From: Paratinospora sagittata
Lineage: Eukaryota > Streptophyta > Magnoliopsida > Ranunculales > Menispermaceae
NCBI GenBank assembly: GCA_035771175.1
Contig: CM069597.1
Span: 11,195,001-11,259,000, forward strand
Direction of reading: 5' to 3'
DNA length: 64,000 nucleotides
In this document: positions 47,801 through 59,602 of the stretch, in pieces
Layout of the letters: each line of letters opens with the position of its first letter
How positions within the stretch are numbered: position 1 is the first letter of the stretch
Notes under the pieces: model-generated
Told to the model about the DNA's origin: nothing
What the model saw: only the letters and a program-made list of their open reading frames with translations
Database searches by the model: none
Position numbers and translations under genes: made by a program

Positions 47801-50800
47801 TGCGAAATCTAACTCCTTAAGGGAGGTTTGGAGTTCGATTCCTAGGGAGGTCCTGTACTATTCATGAATAGTGGCAGACAAATAATCGTTTCGATGTAGA
47901 CCAGCTACGGTTGGGTTGCTACATGACGATATGACAATATTATGGATCCATATTATGGCTGGCGTTCGCCCCGAGGGGGTGCGCCCACACCTGGGTAGGG
48001 GGCACGCTGTGCAACCCAGGGTGTGACTCTAACTTTTAAAAATAATTTTTTGACAAGATTGGAATAATTAATTAACAAAGTAAAATACGTGTAAATCAAT
48101 CGACTAAACATATGATTGAAATATTCAATACAATACACGTAAAACGATAAAATTATGTAAAGTTGGTAAAATGAATGTATGTTAATCATTGATAAAAATA
48201 TGCATGATAAACAATTTTAACTATGTGAATGCATAATTATCATACTAATGTGTGTGCATGTATGATTAATAATATAATAGTGTATATGCATGAGTATGAT
48301 AAACTATATTCATGATTTTCGAAAAGATGCAAATCATATTGTGGTTGGAACGTGTAATAGTTACTCCACAACACTAAGATTCTAAACAAGAATTATAACC
48401 ATGAAGCTCTTGAATCTTTGTGCAATGTTGTTTCATTTACATGTTTTGACAGTATAGTTGAATTCATTTGATATAGCTAGTTAGCACTGAAACAATTACG
48501 TCAAAGAGATTAGTACCGTGATTATATTATTTGTAAGTATCAAAACATTTAGGAGAATACTAAGTGAAAAACCACTTAAGTCATTACCAACGTTGGAAAA
48601 TAGCATTGACACCTAGCCTATATAAAACATTTTTCTAAAAAATATACTAATTAATTAATTTGGTATGGTAAGATGGGACATTGAATAGAAAATATAATCT
48701 TAGCAAGTATTGGTATCTGCTCTTCTTCTATCTGTTTTTTTTTTTTTTTAATTCTCTTTGTTTCTTTCTTTCCTTGCCATTTGAACTCTTAACAAAAATT
48801 GATGGAAGAATGTTCTGTAGCAGCCGTATTCCTCAAACAGGACCAAAGTATGATGGCAAGTACTTGCGATCTTTAACAAAACAACTGCTTGGTGACACTA
48901 CAATCAGTCAAACACTAACAAATGTACTCATCCCGGCTTTCGACGTCATGCTCCTTCAGCCAACCATCTTCAAAACTACAGAAGTAATATAGACAGATGT
49001 AAAACGAAACAGTTCATATTCCTATGAAAGTGTACTATTAATTGGGAGAACATTTTAATCTTCCAAATCGATATGTGCAGGCCAAAAGAGATGCTTTGAA
49101 AAATGCAAAGTTGTCGGATGTCTGCATCAGCACCTCTGCAGCACCCACCTATCTTCCAGCACATTACTTTGAGACTAAAGACTCAAATCGAAACACTTGG
49201 CATTACAATTTAATTGACGGCGGGATTGCAGTCAATAACCCAGTAAGTTTTGAGTGCTTACACGTTTTTTTTTTCTTTTTTTAAGTCACTCTACTCCATA
49301 CACGATACGTGTATATTTTGTTTTTCAATAAAATGCAATCCAATGCTATTTAAAGATGATAAGGTGCTGGAGTTTATACTATTTTGACAACATTTCAATC
49401 AGTCCGGCATTATTCATAATGTATCCCCTTTTATTGGGATACAACCTCTCATGCAATGTGAAAGTGAAGAAAATAACGACGTCGATGTGTAAATACTACT
49501 TGTGTGCTCTCAATTTGCAGACAGTATTGGCAATGACTCACGTAGCTGAGGAGATTTTAAAGAAAGATCCCGATTTCTCCACCATCAATCCTCTAGATTA
49601 CACCAAGTTCTTGATCATCTCTCTCGGGACAGGAGTCCCCAAGCTCAAGGAGGGATACAGTGCAGCCGAGGTATCCAACTGGGGTATGCTACAATGGCTT
49701 AGCAACAACGGGAAGACACCTTTGCTAGATATTTACAACGATGCAAGCTCGGATATGGTAGATATTCATGCCTCTGTTCTCTTCCAAGCAAACAAGGCCA
49801 CCAATAACTATCTCCGCATTCAGGTATCAAGCATTTTACGCTTCATAATATAATATTGATCGGTATATACATATATGCACACAGACAAACTTAACTATAT
49901 AAAAGATGAGAACAAATCTATATATACTTTCGTAATGATAATACTTGATAGTTAATTTTTGTTAACCAAAATCCCCTTAAAGATTTTCAAAATAATTTTA
50001 AATTCTAACAACTTTTCACTTTGTACACATTTCGAGTGTCATCTCGTCCTACCCTCAAGTCAATCTCATATAAAAATGAACTTTAATTTAGTCAAACATG
50101 AATTAGTAAACTTATTTCATTTCTAGACTTTCTCGAAATAGTCTGGTTAAAATCCCATTTTTGGATTCTTGAAATAGGTCCGAAATAGCTCAGCTGAATA
50201 AAATGAGAATCAGAATCTTTTAAAATGTTGTAGTGAACTAATGGATGAAACAAGTGTTACGTGCAAACCGCAAGCGTACGGTGTCAAATTATAATATATA
50301 CCGATGAGATATCGGGTTGTCGTCCTCTAAGATTGACACTCACACTAAATATCACGTTTACTAATTTCAACTTTATTTAGAAAATCATATTTGAGTGATT
50401 GAGTGAAATAAATAAACAACTAGAAAGTAAACTAAACATGCAATAGAAATTGGTAGAAAATCAGATATAGAATGGTCTAGAGGTTCGATATCACCTTATT
50501 CTCAACTATGCCTTTATATATTTTATCATTAAATCAGTCCTTTCGTTTATAAGTCGAAAATCCTAACATTTCTAATTCCCTTTTTTGGAGCATCAATTAG
50601 AACATATTATTGTTGTCTAGGTTTAACTGTTTCGATGAAAACCAAAGCCAACAATAACTCATTAAGATCTATGATTTTCACCTAACAGCTTCAAGGGTTC
50701 TCGATCTCCTTTTAAGTCTCACGATAGCCTAGGTTATATTTTTTAAATTCCAACCCAAGGTACCCTCTTTTGGAGCATTTACCTCGAATCTATGATCATC

Positions 50801-53800
50801 TAATGCGTGGCCAAAGGATCAAAAGCATTAAACATAGGAAAATATAAATAAACTAAAGAAACTTCATTCACAATAATCAATCAATAAAATTAGACATTGT
50901 ATCAAGCTTGGATCAAGCTTGGATCAATCTACACCTCTAGAAAGAGGATTTAGTTCATAACTAGAAAGATAAAAGCATGAAATAACATGATGAACATAAA
51001 TCTAAAACCAGAAAAATAAGTAGAAGGAAGGGAAAGTGTAGGAGAAATCTTCAAATCTTCAATCTTGCTATTCTCCTCGCTTCGAAACCCTGGCTATCTT
51101 CCTTGCTCTTCACCACCCTCTTTTCTCCTCTCCTTGATGCCTTTAGAACCCTATACAATGGTCTTTATATATCTACAAGTCCATAGGAAGTCGTCCAAGA
51201 GAAGTCCAAGTCGAATTAGGAAAGTTTGCAACAAAATTAAAAAGTTTCTAATTCTAAATTGCACATCCGCCTTATTCCTCACCATTTTTATTCTTGTTTT
51301 ATACTTCAAATGAACCTGAACACCTTTCCATCTTATATTATTTCAAGTAAGGAATCAATAAAAACAAACCACGTCCAATTCAGAGTTTAATTGAGAAAGT
51401 TATGGCCAAAACAAAAACTTTGCGCAACCAGAACGTAATTTTGGACTTTTTTTCCTGATTTTCTTCATATTTTGACTTATTTTCTTCATATTTTGACTTA
51501 TTTTCTTCATGTATCTTCATTGCATCTTCATGTATCATGTTTCCATCATCCAAGTTGACTTCAATCACATCTAAACACCTACAAAACAAATCAAAACAAT
51601 TGATTAAAACACTTATAAGATCAACTAAACGAACTTATAAAATTAAATACCAAAATAAAGCAATATATATCAAAAGTTGGCTAAACTAACAAATAGACCA
51701 AACCAAGATAAACACATCAAATATATGAATAAACTAACCTAAAACTCATCCCAAAACATATTCTAAAACACATCTAAATGTCAACTTATCAAACCCCCAA
51801 ACTTAGGACTTTGATCGTCCCGAACAAAGGGAAAACAAAACTATAATCTCATGCTCAAACAAAATAATGATTTGATTCGAAAAATAGTGTCAATATCATC
51901 ACTATGGCCTCTAAGATTACGTTATAAAGACAATACTCATCATTGGGAGTTTCAAGAATGTTTGCGTTGTCTAGAATTTCAATCCAACCTCTCACTAGCC
52001 TCATCTGCAACTCTCAAACACACCATCATATAGTTAATTTCATAAAACCATCCATGCAATTCATAGACAAGTGCAAACAAGTATAAAGTGTAAGTGATCT
52101 CAAATAGATATATAGTGAATCTCATAGGCAAATCTTTCATACCACTCTCCACTAATATAGATCACATGTCATTTAAAATCAATAGGTCTTTCCTAGGTTG
52201 TAATGTATGGCCAAGGTTCAAAGGTAGGGAAAAATAAAAAAAAATTAGCTCAAAACACCCTAAACACTTTGATCTTTTACAAACATCCAAAACATTACAT
52301 TTAGAACCAAAAATCCAATTTCAGTACATATACCCTCTCTTTAAATATTCAATCTTTTCATTTCATTCCCCATTCTTTTGTTTGCTTGTTTTCTTATTTT
52401 CAAAGAACAACTACACCACCATTTTCTTCTCTTTTTCATTTTCTTTTCTTTTCAATAAAACTCATAAGCAAACTTCTCATTTTTTTTTCTTCTTTGTCAC
52501 CTTTTTCTTTACTTTTCTTTTCCATTGTTCTTTCATCCAAATAATAACACTCCAACATGATCAAAGTGTATAAGGTACATAGGTTGAAAAACAGGGAAAT
52601 TAAACATGATAAGCTCAAATTTTTTTATGCATAGGTAACAAAGAAAAGGATATTCAGCTCAAAATGGGAACTATGGATACAAGAAAAAGTAAGGTAGGCT
52701 ATTTGGCTCAAACTTATCCAAACATGGCCTAAATCATTTTCCTTATAGCATGCTCTCTAGGATTTCGCCTCGAGTGATAATCAAATTTGTTCTAGGATTT
52801 GTAGAGATCTAATATATATAACTTACATGCACACATCCAATCCAAACAAGTCATGATTCCACAAAGTCAACCACACTAGACATGCAAAAAATTTCCAACA
52901 AAACCAAGTTCAAAGTTGAATCAAGCACACAGACTTATAAATTACCCTAGAGTCATGTTCATATACATGTTCTCCTATAATTGGCCATTCAAAAAAATAA
53001 AATAAAATTAGAATGAAATCAGAATTTGTAAGATCATAAGATATCCTAACCTAAAACTACCACATCTTTACCATGACAAATCAAAAAATCAAAACTCTGC
53101 CCCCAAACTTAAAACAAGCATTGTCCTCAATGCTTCACAATAAAAACATAAACAGAGAATGGATGGAAACAAAATAAGGAGAGGTTTAGAAAACCCCCTT
53201 GAACCCAAAGTGTTGAAGTCTTCAAATAAGCTTTCCATCAATTTCATGTAGTTCACACAAGGACCCCCAAACTTGATCTAGAACCTGGGACAAAGATAGC
53301 AAACGACAAGTTATTGACAAAGGTAGATACTAAACAACTAATAAAATAAATAAATAAAAACATAAAACATAAAAGAAACTGATGGGTTGCCTCTCAACAA
53401 GCACTTAGTTTAAAGTCTGCAGCCCGACTTCTTCTACTCGCTTAAACCGAGTATGTTTCCTTATTATTTCGAGCATCCTCCCATCTTCCTCATTGTTCAA
53501 CATTAATGGCGGCAGACTTGTGCACTTCTCCCATAAAAATTCATACGAACGATCCTCAAATAGAAACACAAAGTCTGATGAAGCATTACTCCCATTTAAC
53601 GAAGGAATGTCATCGAAATACTCAATTGGTGTTTTCCAAACATTTATGCATTGATTTTCAAGCATCTCTAAATGGCTTTGAACATCATCAATAACCTCCT
53701 CAACTTTAGCTTGTAATTCCTTGAGCAAACGGGTCCTCAAAATCAAAAGCATACTTTGTGACATCCAAACACTCTTCCACCTTGGTAGACACCACATCAA

Positions 53801-56614
53801 CATATGGCATCATAAGATCGCTCGATTGCGCATCCCTTGGCACCTCTTGATCACCACACTCAAGTACATCCACCGGTTGAGTATTCATCTCTTTTCCTTT
53901 CGAGGCCTCAAAAGAAGACTTATCCTCTACTTGATAGTAGAAACTCATTTGAGGTTGCAAGGCATTCCATGAATTATCATAGGAGTAGTTCTCATGGTTA
54001 TAAATATCCGAATGGTATTGGTAATTACCCATACAATCATAAGCCCAATGGTTACCATATTGAACTTCCTCCATATTTGAATCAAATCCTGAATATGCCA
54101 TGCTTGCAACTCCCATTCTCTCCATAGTAGGTTGAGATCTTGCATCAATAAAATTACATATTTGATCTTGAAGGTGGGATATTGATGCGACAATATTGTA
54201 ATAGGATCAACTTGCCCAAAACTATCTTGACAAGTTGAGTGGTTGAAATTGTACGCCATTGCTCTACAAAATAAAAAATAAAAAAATCAAAAGAAAATCT
54301 AAATTAAAATCAAAGTTAGTTACTAACGACATTAGAGAAAATAGAGAGAATCAATCCCCGACAACGGCGCCAAAAACTTGTTACGTGCAAACCGCAAGCG
54401 TACGATGTCAAGTTATAATATATACCGATGAAATATCGGGTTGTTGTCTTCTAGGATTGACACTCACACTAAATATCACGTTTACTAACTTAAACTTTAT
54501 TTAGATAAACAACTAGAAAGTAAACTAAACATGCAATAGAAATAGGTAGAAAATCAGAGATAGAGTGGTCTAGAGGTTCGATATCACCTTATTCTCAACT
54601 ATGCCTTTATATATTTTATCATTAAATCAGTTCTTTCGTTTATAAGTTGGAAATTCTAACATTTCTAATTCCCTCTTTTGGAGCATCAATTAGAACATAT
54701 TATTGTTGTCTACGTTTAACTCTTTCAATGAAAACCAAAGCTAACAATAACTCATTAAGATCTATGATTTCCACCTAACGACTTCAAAGGTTCTCGATTT
54801 CCTTTTGAGTCTCACAATAGCCTAGGTTATATTTTTCAAATTTCAACCCAAGGTACCATTTTTTGGAGCATCTACCTCGACTCTATGATCATCTAATATG
54901 TGGCCAAGGGATCAAAAACATTAAACACAGGAAAATATAAATAAACTAGAGAAACTTCATTAACAATAATTAGTCAATAAAACTAGACATAGTATCAAGC
55001 TTGGATCAATATACACCTCTAGAAAGAGGATTTAGTTCATAACTAGAAAGATAAAAGCATGAAATAACATGATGAACATAGATCTAAAACCATAAAAATC
55101 AAGTAGAAGGAAGAGAAAGTGTAGGAGAAATCTTCAAATCTTCAATCTTGCTATTCTCCTCGCTTTGAAACCCTAGTCTTCTTCCTTGGTCTTCACTACC
55201 ATCTTTTCTCCTCTCCTTGATGCCTGCAAAACCCTATACAATGGTCTTTATATAGCTACAAGTTCATAGGAATTCGTCCAAGAGAAGTCTAAGTCGAATT
55301 AGGAAAGTTTGCAACAAAATTAAAAAGTTTCTAATTCTAAATCGCACATCCGCCTTCTTCCTCGCCTATTTTCTTCTTTTTTTCTACTTCAAATAAATCT
55401 TAAAACCCTTTCATATTATAGTATTTCAAGTAAAGAATCCATAGAAATAAATCACGTCCAATTAGAAGTTGAATTGAAAAAGTTATGGCCAAAATGAAGG
55501 TATTGTGCAATTACCTTTTGTAGAGCGCTGCGGCGCCTAGAATGTAATTTTGGGCCTTTTTTTTCCTGATTTTCTTCAAATTTTAACTTGTTTTCTTCAT
55601 GTATCTTCATTGCATCTTCATTGCATCTTCATTTATCATGTTTCCATCATCCAAGTTGACTTCAAACACATCTAAACAACCTACAAAACAAATCAAAACA
55701 ATTGATTAAAACACTTATAAGATCAACTAAACCAAATTATAAAATTAAATACCGAAATAAAACAATATATGTCAAAAGTTGGCTAAACTAACAAATTGAC
55801 CAAACCAAGATAAACACATCAAATATATGAATAAACTAACTTAAAACTCATCCGAAAACATATTCTAAAATACATCTAAATGTCAACTTATCAACAAGTT
55901 TGTACCCACATGTCTCAATCATTTTAAGGTGTTTTATTCCAATTTTTCTTATTCTATTCTTCTAACTTTCAACTACTACTCTTACTTATCCCATCTCTAT
56001 TTTATATGACCACCCATTTCAAAGAAATAAATATATATATATTTTATAAAAACACTAATATATATAAAATATATAAAAAAAGATGCTCAAGACTAATATT
56101 GCCCTTGCGAATCTAGAGAAGAGATGAAGTGCTAATAATAATAATAATGAAAGAAATATATAATCTTTACAATAATGAAACACGAAAAAGGAAAAAATAA
56201 TTTCTATATATTACTATGATTACTGTCAAGGGAAGTTTACTGCCCATTAATGAAACAATGACATTATAATACCCACTTTTACAATCATTTCAAAAGTTGT
56301 GATCAAAATCTCATTAAAAAATAAAAAGGTCAAAAAGAAAAACAAGAAAAGTTGTATTGATCATGGTAGATAAACAGGATGACACACTGACTGGAGCTAC
56401 CGCTTCAATGGACATTGCAATTGATGAAAACATGGAAAACCTAGTTAAGATTGGGAAAGAGCTGCTTAAGAAGCCTGTGTCAAGAGTAAATCTGGTCACG
56501 GGCAAGTATGAGGAAGTCAAGGGAGAAGGCACAAACGAAGAAGCCATTGCTCGTTTTGCAAAGATTCTATCCATTGAGCGTGCACATCGATCAACCAAAC
56601 TTATTGTCTGTTGA
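44832..56614 (+). CDS. Patatin-like phospholipase (acyl hydrolase), six exons
   Basis: Exons by GT-AG sites and phase: 44832-44996, 45137-45318, 48824-48983, 49081-49242, 49521-49823 and 56378-56614. They sum to 1209 bp, giving 402 residues, the usual length for plant patatin-like proteins of the PLP2 type, with no frameshift. Seen: DGGGIRG (oxyanion hole) near residues 34-40; GTSTGG with the nucleophile Ser near residue 75; [10 protein letters not shown]; and LIDGG with the catalytic Asp near 217. The C-terminal ENLVKIG-x4-KKPVSRVNL block is as in the family. Family role: release of fatty acids from membrane galacto- and phospholipids, often induced in defence or stress. No signal peptide is evident, so a cytosolic or membrane-peripheral location is inferred. 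Introns 2 and 5 are enlarged by transposons. I chose the first ATG because the family normally has 25-30 residues before the [10 protein letters not shown] block. The gene looks intact, but expression is unknown. Confidence 0.92.
46648..47010. repeat. Cluster of GGAACGCGTTCC-type palindromes
   Basis: At least seven variants of a GAGCGCGTTCCTT motif, the best being the palindrome GGAACGCGTTCC at about 46650, occur at irregular 20-90 bp spacing. This resembles in style the GC-rich hairpin arrays of the SIRE-type LTRs, but the motif differs. It may be a fragment of an LTR I do not recognise. Confidence 0.6.
47075..48028. mobile_element. Composite palindromic tRNA-SINE-like element in intron 2
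   Basis: Two inverted repeats, 47075-47564 and 47595-48028, are joined by the palindromic linker 47565-47594 (one arm mutated). The first starts TGTCACACCC and ends GGGTGTGACA; the last base of the whole is T instead of A. Flanks are CTAAC at 47070-47074 and 48029-48033. In the second repeat two tRNA-like heads lie back to back near 47770-47790 (CCACTGAACCA next to TTGGCTCAGTGG), each with its own B box (GGGTTCGAACC at about 47720 on the minus strand; GAGTTCGATTCC at about 47830 on the plus strand). Left and right halves differ in their middle segments, so they come from different SINE subtypes. Confidence 0.75.
50255..51791 (-). repeat. 3' LTR of the intronic retrotransposon
   Basis: 1537 bp. 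Contains tandem copies of TTTTCTTCATATTTTGACTTA near 51460-51510 that differ from the other LTR. Confidence 0.85.
53405..54259 (-). pseudogene. Gag-like ORF of the intronic retrotransposon, frameshifted
   Basis: Starts [19 protein letters not shown] at 54259, shifts frame within the first 50 codons into the frame open at 54125-53706, and shifts again into the frame open at 53803-53405. The middle is rich in Tyr, Asn and His; the end contains an acidic stretch and a [10 protein letters not shown] block. I recognise this layout from plant gag-only elements but no catalytic domain. It is not translatable as one protein. Confidence 0.55.
54355..54372 (-). other. Primer binding site (tRNA-Asp)
   Basis: On the minus strand TGGCGCCGTTGTCGGGGA follows the 5' LTR end. 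It matches the complement of the plant tRNA-Asp 3' end with one difference. Confidence 0.85.
54379..55893 (-). repeat. 5' LTR of the intronic retrotransposon
   Basis: 1515 bp, pair of 50255-51791. Small insertions distinguish it, for example a GC-rich stretch near 55520-55540. Confidence 0.85.
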
Positions 56615-57349
56615 TTTTCCAACAAAGAAAAGTTGATCTGTTTCTTTTTGTTTCCAACTTTTCATTTTGTCAATAAAAGCTGGAAATCTTAGCATTTCAT
56701 GCCTAATTCATTAAGGCCTTGCTTGAGACATTGCCTCTTGTTGCACATCAAGAGAAAGATATGTTTCTTTGGTATTTTAGTGAAATTCAACAATTGGTTT
56801 TACTTTTTTGCCAAGACTAGATGATTACTTTTCTCAAGTACATATCTATGATTAATGTATAGCTTTCGTAGCTGGTGTCTACCTACTTACAATTGAGATT
56901 ACTTTTACAAGACCTTACACGACCTTTTTCTTTTCTTCTTTTTCTTCTTTTCTTTTTTCCACTCCACTACAACAATTTTGATTTTAGCAACAAACTTTAC
57001 AGCAACAAATTGTCTTTTGTTGCTAAATATTGTATTGTTTTTTTTATATAAAATTGAATGATAATAGCAAAAATTCTTTTTTTTTTTTGTTGCTAAAGCT
57101 ATATTTAGCAATGAAATGTTCGTGTTTCTAATAAATTGCTTCAAAATATGATGTTTGTTTCTTTTCTTTTTTAATTGTTCTAAATTAGCTAGAGGTTTTC
57201 AGAATAAAAAATAATTGTTGCTAAAGACAATCTACAATAACAAAATTACTATATTGCCGCTATATTACAACACCCAAAATGTATAGGGTGAAAAAAACTC
57301 ATATGTAAATGGAGCTCAACAGAATGCTTCAGCTTTGTTAGTCGTTACA
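56615..57349 (+). other. 3' UTR of the patatin-like gene and intergenic region
   Basis: AATAAA at 56672-56677, 58 bp after the stop, is a plausible poly(A) signal. From about 56965 to 57240 the sequence contains repeated TTTAGCAACAAA and its reverse complement TTTGTTGCTAAA, and begins CACTACAACAATTTTG. This looks like a decayed MITE, perhaps of the CACTA type, but no matching 3' end or duplication was found. No gene otherwise. Confidence 0.5.
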
Positions 57350-58726
57350 TGTCACACCCCGCCCAGATACGCCTAAACCAGCGGGACACTCACGGACGGG
57401 GCGCGAATGCATTATAACGACAACTGAGTGTGAGGAAACACGATTAAGTACCAGTTTGATTTCATTAATTTCAGAATATATTTGTACATGAAATAATTAA
57501 GGGAACATTCTCCCAAAATCCCCAATGAATAATACAAGGGGTACAAAATGTAGGCCCAAAAATCTGCACCCAGTCCACCCTAATCTCCTGTGAAAAATTT
57601 GATAACAACGGGGTGAGCTACATGCTCAGTGGGTAAAATAGTTCGTGAATATAACAATTAATAAAGCAAACTTCATAATCAAATATCTTAAATACACATC
57701 AGAGCATCATAATCAATTCAATATGTATGTATGCATGACACAGTCTCGTATTGGTTTGATGATTGTACATCGCCTGAGTTCACGTACAGATGTCCCTCCC
57801 CAGAAGTAGTCGGGTTCTCATTGTACGTCCCTCCTCAGGAACGACGCTCTGGATTCACGTACAGATGTCCCTCCCCAAGAGTAGCCAGGTTCTCATTGTA
57901 CGTCCCTCTTCAGAGAAATATAATGAATAGAGAGCATCGCTTCTAACTATTCTATGAATCATAAACCACATACGTCCCTAGGTGGTGCTATGTATGATGT
58001 CAATGCATGAACTGGTCTGGTCTTTACTTAATATTTAGACAGGATTTGACAACGTCTGGTGATCCTTATCAGGGTCGGTATCACTACGTGCAAGGTTAGG
58101 ACATTCAGTATTACTTGTATAAGCTGATAGCTTTCAAATAAGACCAACCAGATCAGTCTCCAATTGAAAGGTGAGACACGAGGTCTACATAAATATCAAT
58201 CGTCTAGAGCAGCACGCTGCCTCCCGTTCACTATTTAAAGTTACTGAGGACAAGACTGAGTCTGGTTGAGCAAGATTGACCACTAATCTGACATAACAAC
58301 AGTGTAATACATGAACTCCAAATATACAGGCATAAGTATGACAGTATGAACATTATACGCAATAATGCAGTGTAAATGAATAGTAGACATAATGATAAAT
58401 GAAAGTAAACTTTAATAAAAGTTATAAGACACGCAAACCTATGTTTCGTTCCCCACCTTCAGATAAAAACTCCTTTGAAAACTGGTGCCTTCCCCCTGGC
58501 AGAACCACGTTGCACCGCACAGAGAGTCTCGGAAAGAGAGTCTCAAAAGAGAAGACAAAAACTCAAAATGAGTGAAAAAGAGAAGAAAAAATCACAAGGA
58601 GGAGTGATTTTGGTGTGAGGAATGAGGAGGGGGAGGAGTTCTTTATATAGAAAAAATGGCGCCTGAACGTTCGAGCATGCGCCCGAACCAATTTTTTTTT
58701 TTTCTGTGCAAACCTAGAGTATTACA
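57350..58726 (-). mobile_element. Ty3/gypsy-type 3' LTR
   Basis: Uninterrupted 1377-bp relative of 12863-16797. On the minus strand it starts TGTAATACTCT at 58726 and ends GGGTGTGACA at 57350. A TATA-like TCTATATAAAGAAC is near 58640, and GAACGTTCGAGC lies near the start. A polypurine tract abuts it on the right, so the rest of the element extends to the right and is cut by the Tork-like insertion. Confidence 0.8.
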
Positions 58727-58799
58727 CTCTACCCCCCCCCCCTTAAAAGGATTTCGCCCTCGAAATCAGTCCAAGTAGATCGGACCATATATCCTGAAG
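58727..58799 (-). other. Polypurine tract and 3' end of the gypsy element
   Basis: On the minus strand CCTTTTAAGG followed by a G run and TAGAG leads into the LTR. The adjoining TTTCGAGGGCGAAATCC matches the end of gypsy internal regions. Cut at 58799 by the insertion of the Tork-like copia element; TGAAG at 58795-58799 is that element's expected left duplication. Confidence 0.75.
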
Positions 58800-59367
58800 T
58801 GATGGGGTCCACCTCATCCTGTAGCAAACAAGATTCTCGTGGTTTGCATGGGAGGCATGCATGACGGAAACGGCAACAATCTTCACGTGGGCTATGCGTG
58901 GGATGCGTGGGATGCATGAGAAGGAAGCAAGCTTCACGTGGGAAGCTCCAAAATAATTACAGAAAAGCCCCTGTTTAAACTCCTATAAATAGAGCCTTAA
59001 TTTCATTCTTCAAAATAATCTGAGAGATCAAATATTCTGAGAGATCAAATTCTAGAGATCTAGAGAGCCTCAAAGAGAGTTTCTTTGAGAAGAAAAAGTG
59101 TGAGCCAATTTGTGAAGTGTTATCCACAAATTGAAGATACATAATTAGTGTATATTTGTGAGAGATCCACCGAAAGGTGAAGTTTGTAATCCCATTTGAT
59201 TATAGTGGAAGTTTCTAAGCGGCCTACGGGTCCCGTGGTTTTTACCTCATCTTTGGAGGGTTTTCCACGCTAAAATCTTTTGGTGTTATCTTTGTTCTAT
59301 TTTTAGTTTGGGAAATTGCCCTGGGATTGTAGAATTTATTTCTTTACATCCATCGATTTTTCCAACA
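58800..59367 (+). repeat. 5' LTR of the Tork-like element
   Basis: 568 bp, TGATGGGGTCC to TTCCAACA. A TATA-like CTATAAATAG near 58982 would start transcription near 59010. The U3 has repeated GCATG- and CACGTG-containing blocks (CTTCACGTGGG occurs twice), candidate regulatory motifs. Confidence 0.93.
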
Positions 59368-59370
59368 AAG

Positions 59371-59383
59371 TGGTATCAGAGAC
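59371..59383 (+). other. Primer binding site (tRNA-iMet)
   Basis: TGGTATCAGAGAC, three bases after the 5' LTR end. Confidence 0.88.
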
Positions 59384-59402
59384 AGGTTCGTTTTCAGCAA
59401 AG

Positions 59403-59560
59403 GTACGGTTCATACATACATTACTATTCACGTATACATCACTATTTAGAATAGTAATACTATTCATAAAATACTATTCACGGAGCGCTATTCACAAGGG
59501 CACTATTCATATAGTACTATTCATAAGGGATACTATTCATTGAGTACTATTCATCGTCGA
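59403..59560 (+). repeat. ACTATTCA repeats in the leader
   Basis: Seven exact ACTATTCA copies plus variants at irregular spacing between the primer site and the gag start. The same octamer is in the bodies of the SINE-like units (ACTATTCATGAATAGT). Confidence 0.9.
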
Positions 59561-59602
59561 AAAAGTGTCAAGCTCCGCGAAACCTGTTGACTGACGACTC
59601 AA

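Larger units (their letters stand above)
45319..48823 (+). other. Intron 2 of the patatin-like gene
   Basis: 3505 bp, donor GTAAAT after AATGG and acceptor TGTAGCAG before CCGTATTCC. Besides the composite element at 47075-48028 and the palindrome cluster at 46648-47010, it is AT-rich without gene signals. The ORFs inside it are chance. Confidence 0.8.
50255..55893 (-). mobile_element. Non-autonomous gag-only LTR retrotransposon (TR-GAG/LARD-like)
   Basis: LTRs 50255-51791 and 54379-55893 start TGTTACGTGC and end TTATCA in window orientation. The duplication ACAAG is perfect (50250-50254, 55894-55898). On the minus strand the primer site next to the right LTR matches tRNA-Asp, and the purine-rich AAGTTTGGGGGTT (51792-51804) precedes the left LTR. 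The 2.59 kb interior has only gag-like frames and no protease, reverse transcriptase or integrase, so it must have been moved in trans. The primer type points to a Ty3/gypsy Athila/Tat-type partner. The LTRs differ by roughly 6-7% in the first 125 bp, and one has a 33-bp deletion, so it is not recent. Confidence 0.88.
49824..56377 (+). other. Intron 5 of the patatin-like gene
   Basis: 6554 bp, donor GTATCA and acceptor TAAACAG. Most of it is the gag-only retrotransposon at 50255-55893. The flanks (49824-50249, 55899-56377) are AT-rich without other features. Confidence 0.85.

Noticed and set aside
56965..57290. Complete CACTA-type MITE
   Set aside because: The 5' end looks right and TTTGTTGCTAAA motifs recur, but no matching 3' terminus or 3-bp duplication was found, so it is reported only as a possible remnant.
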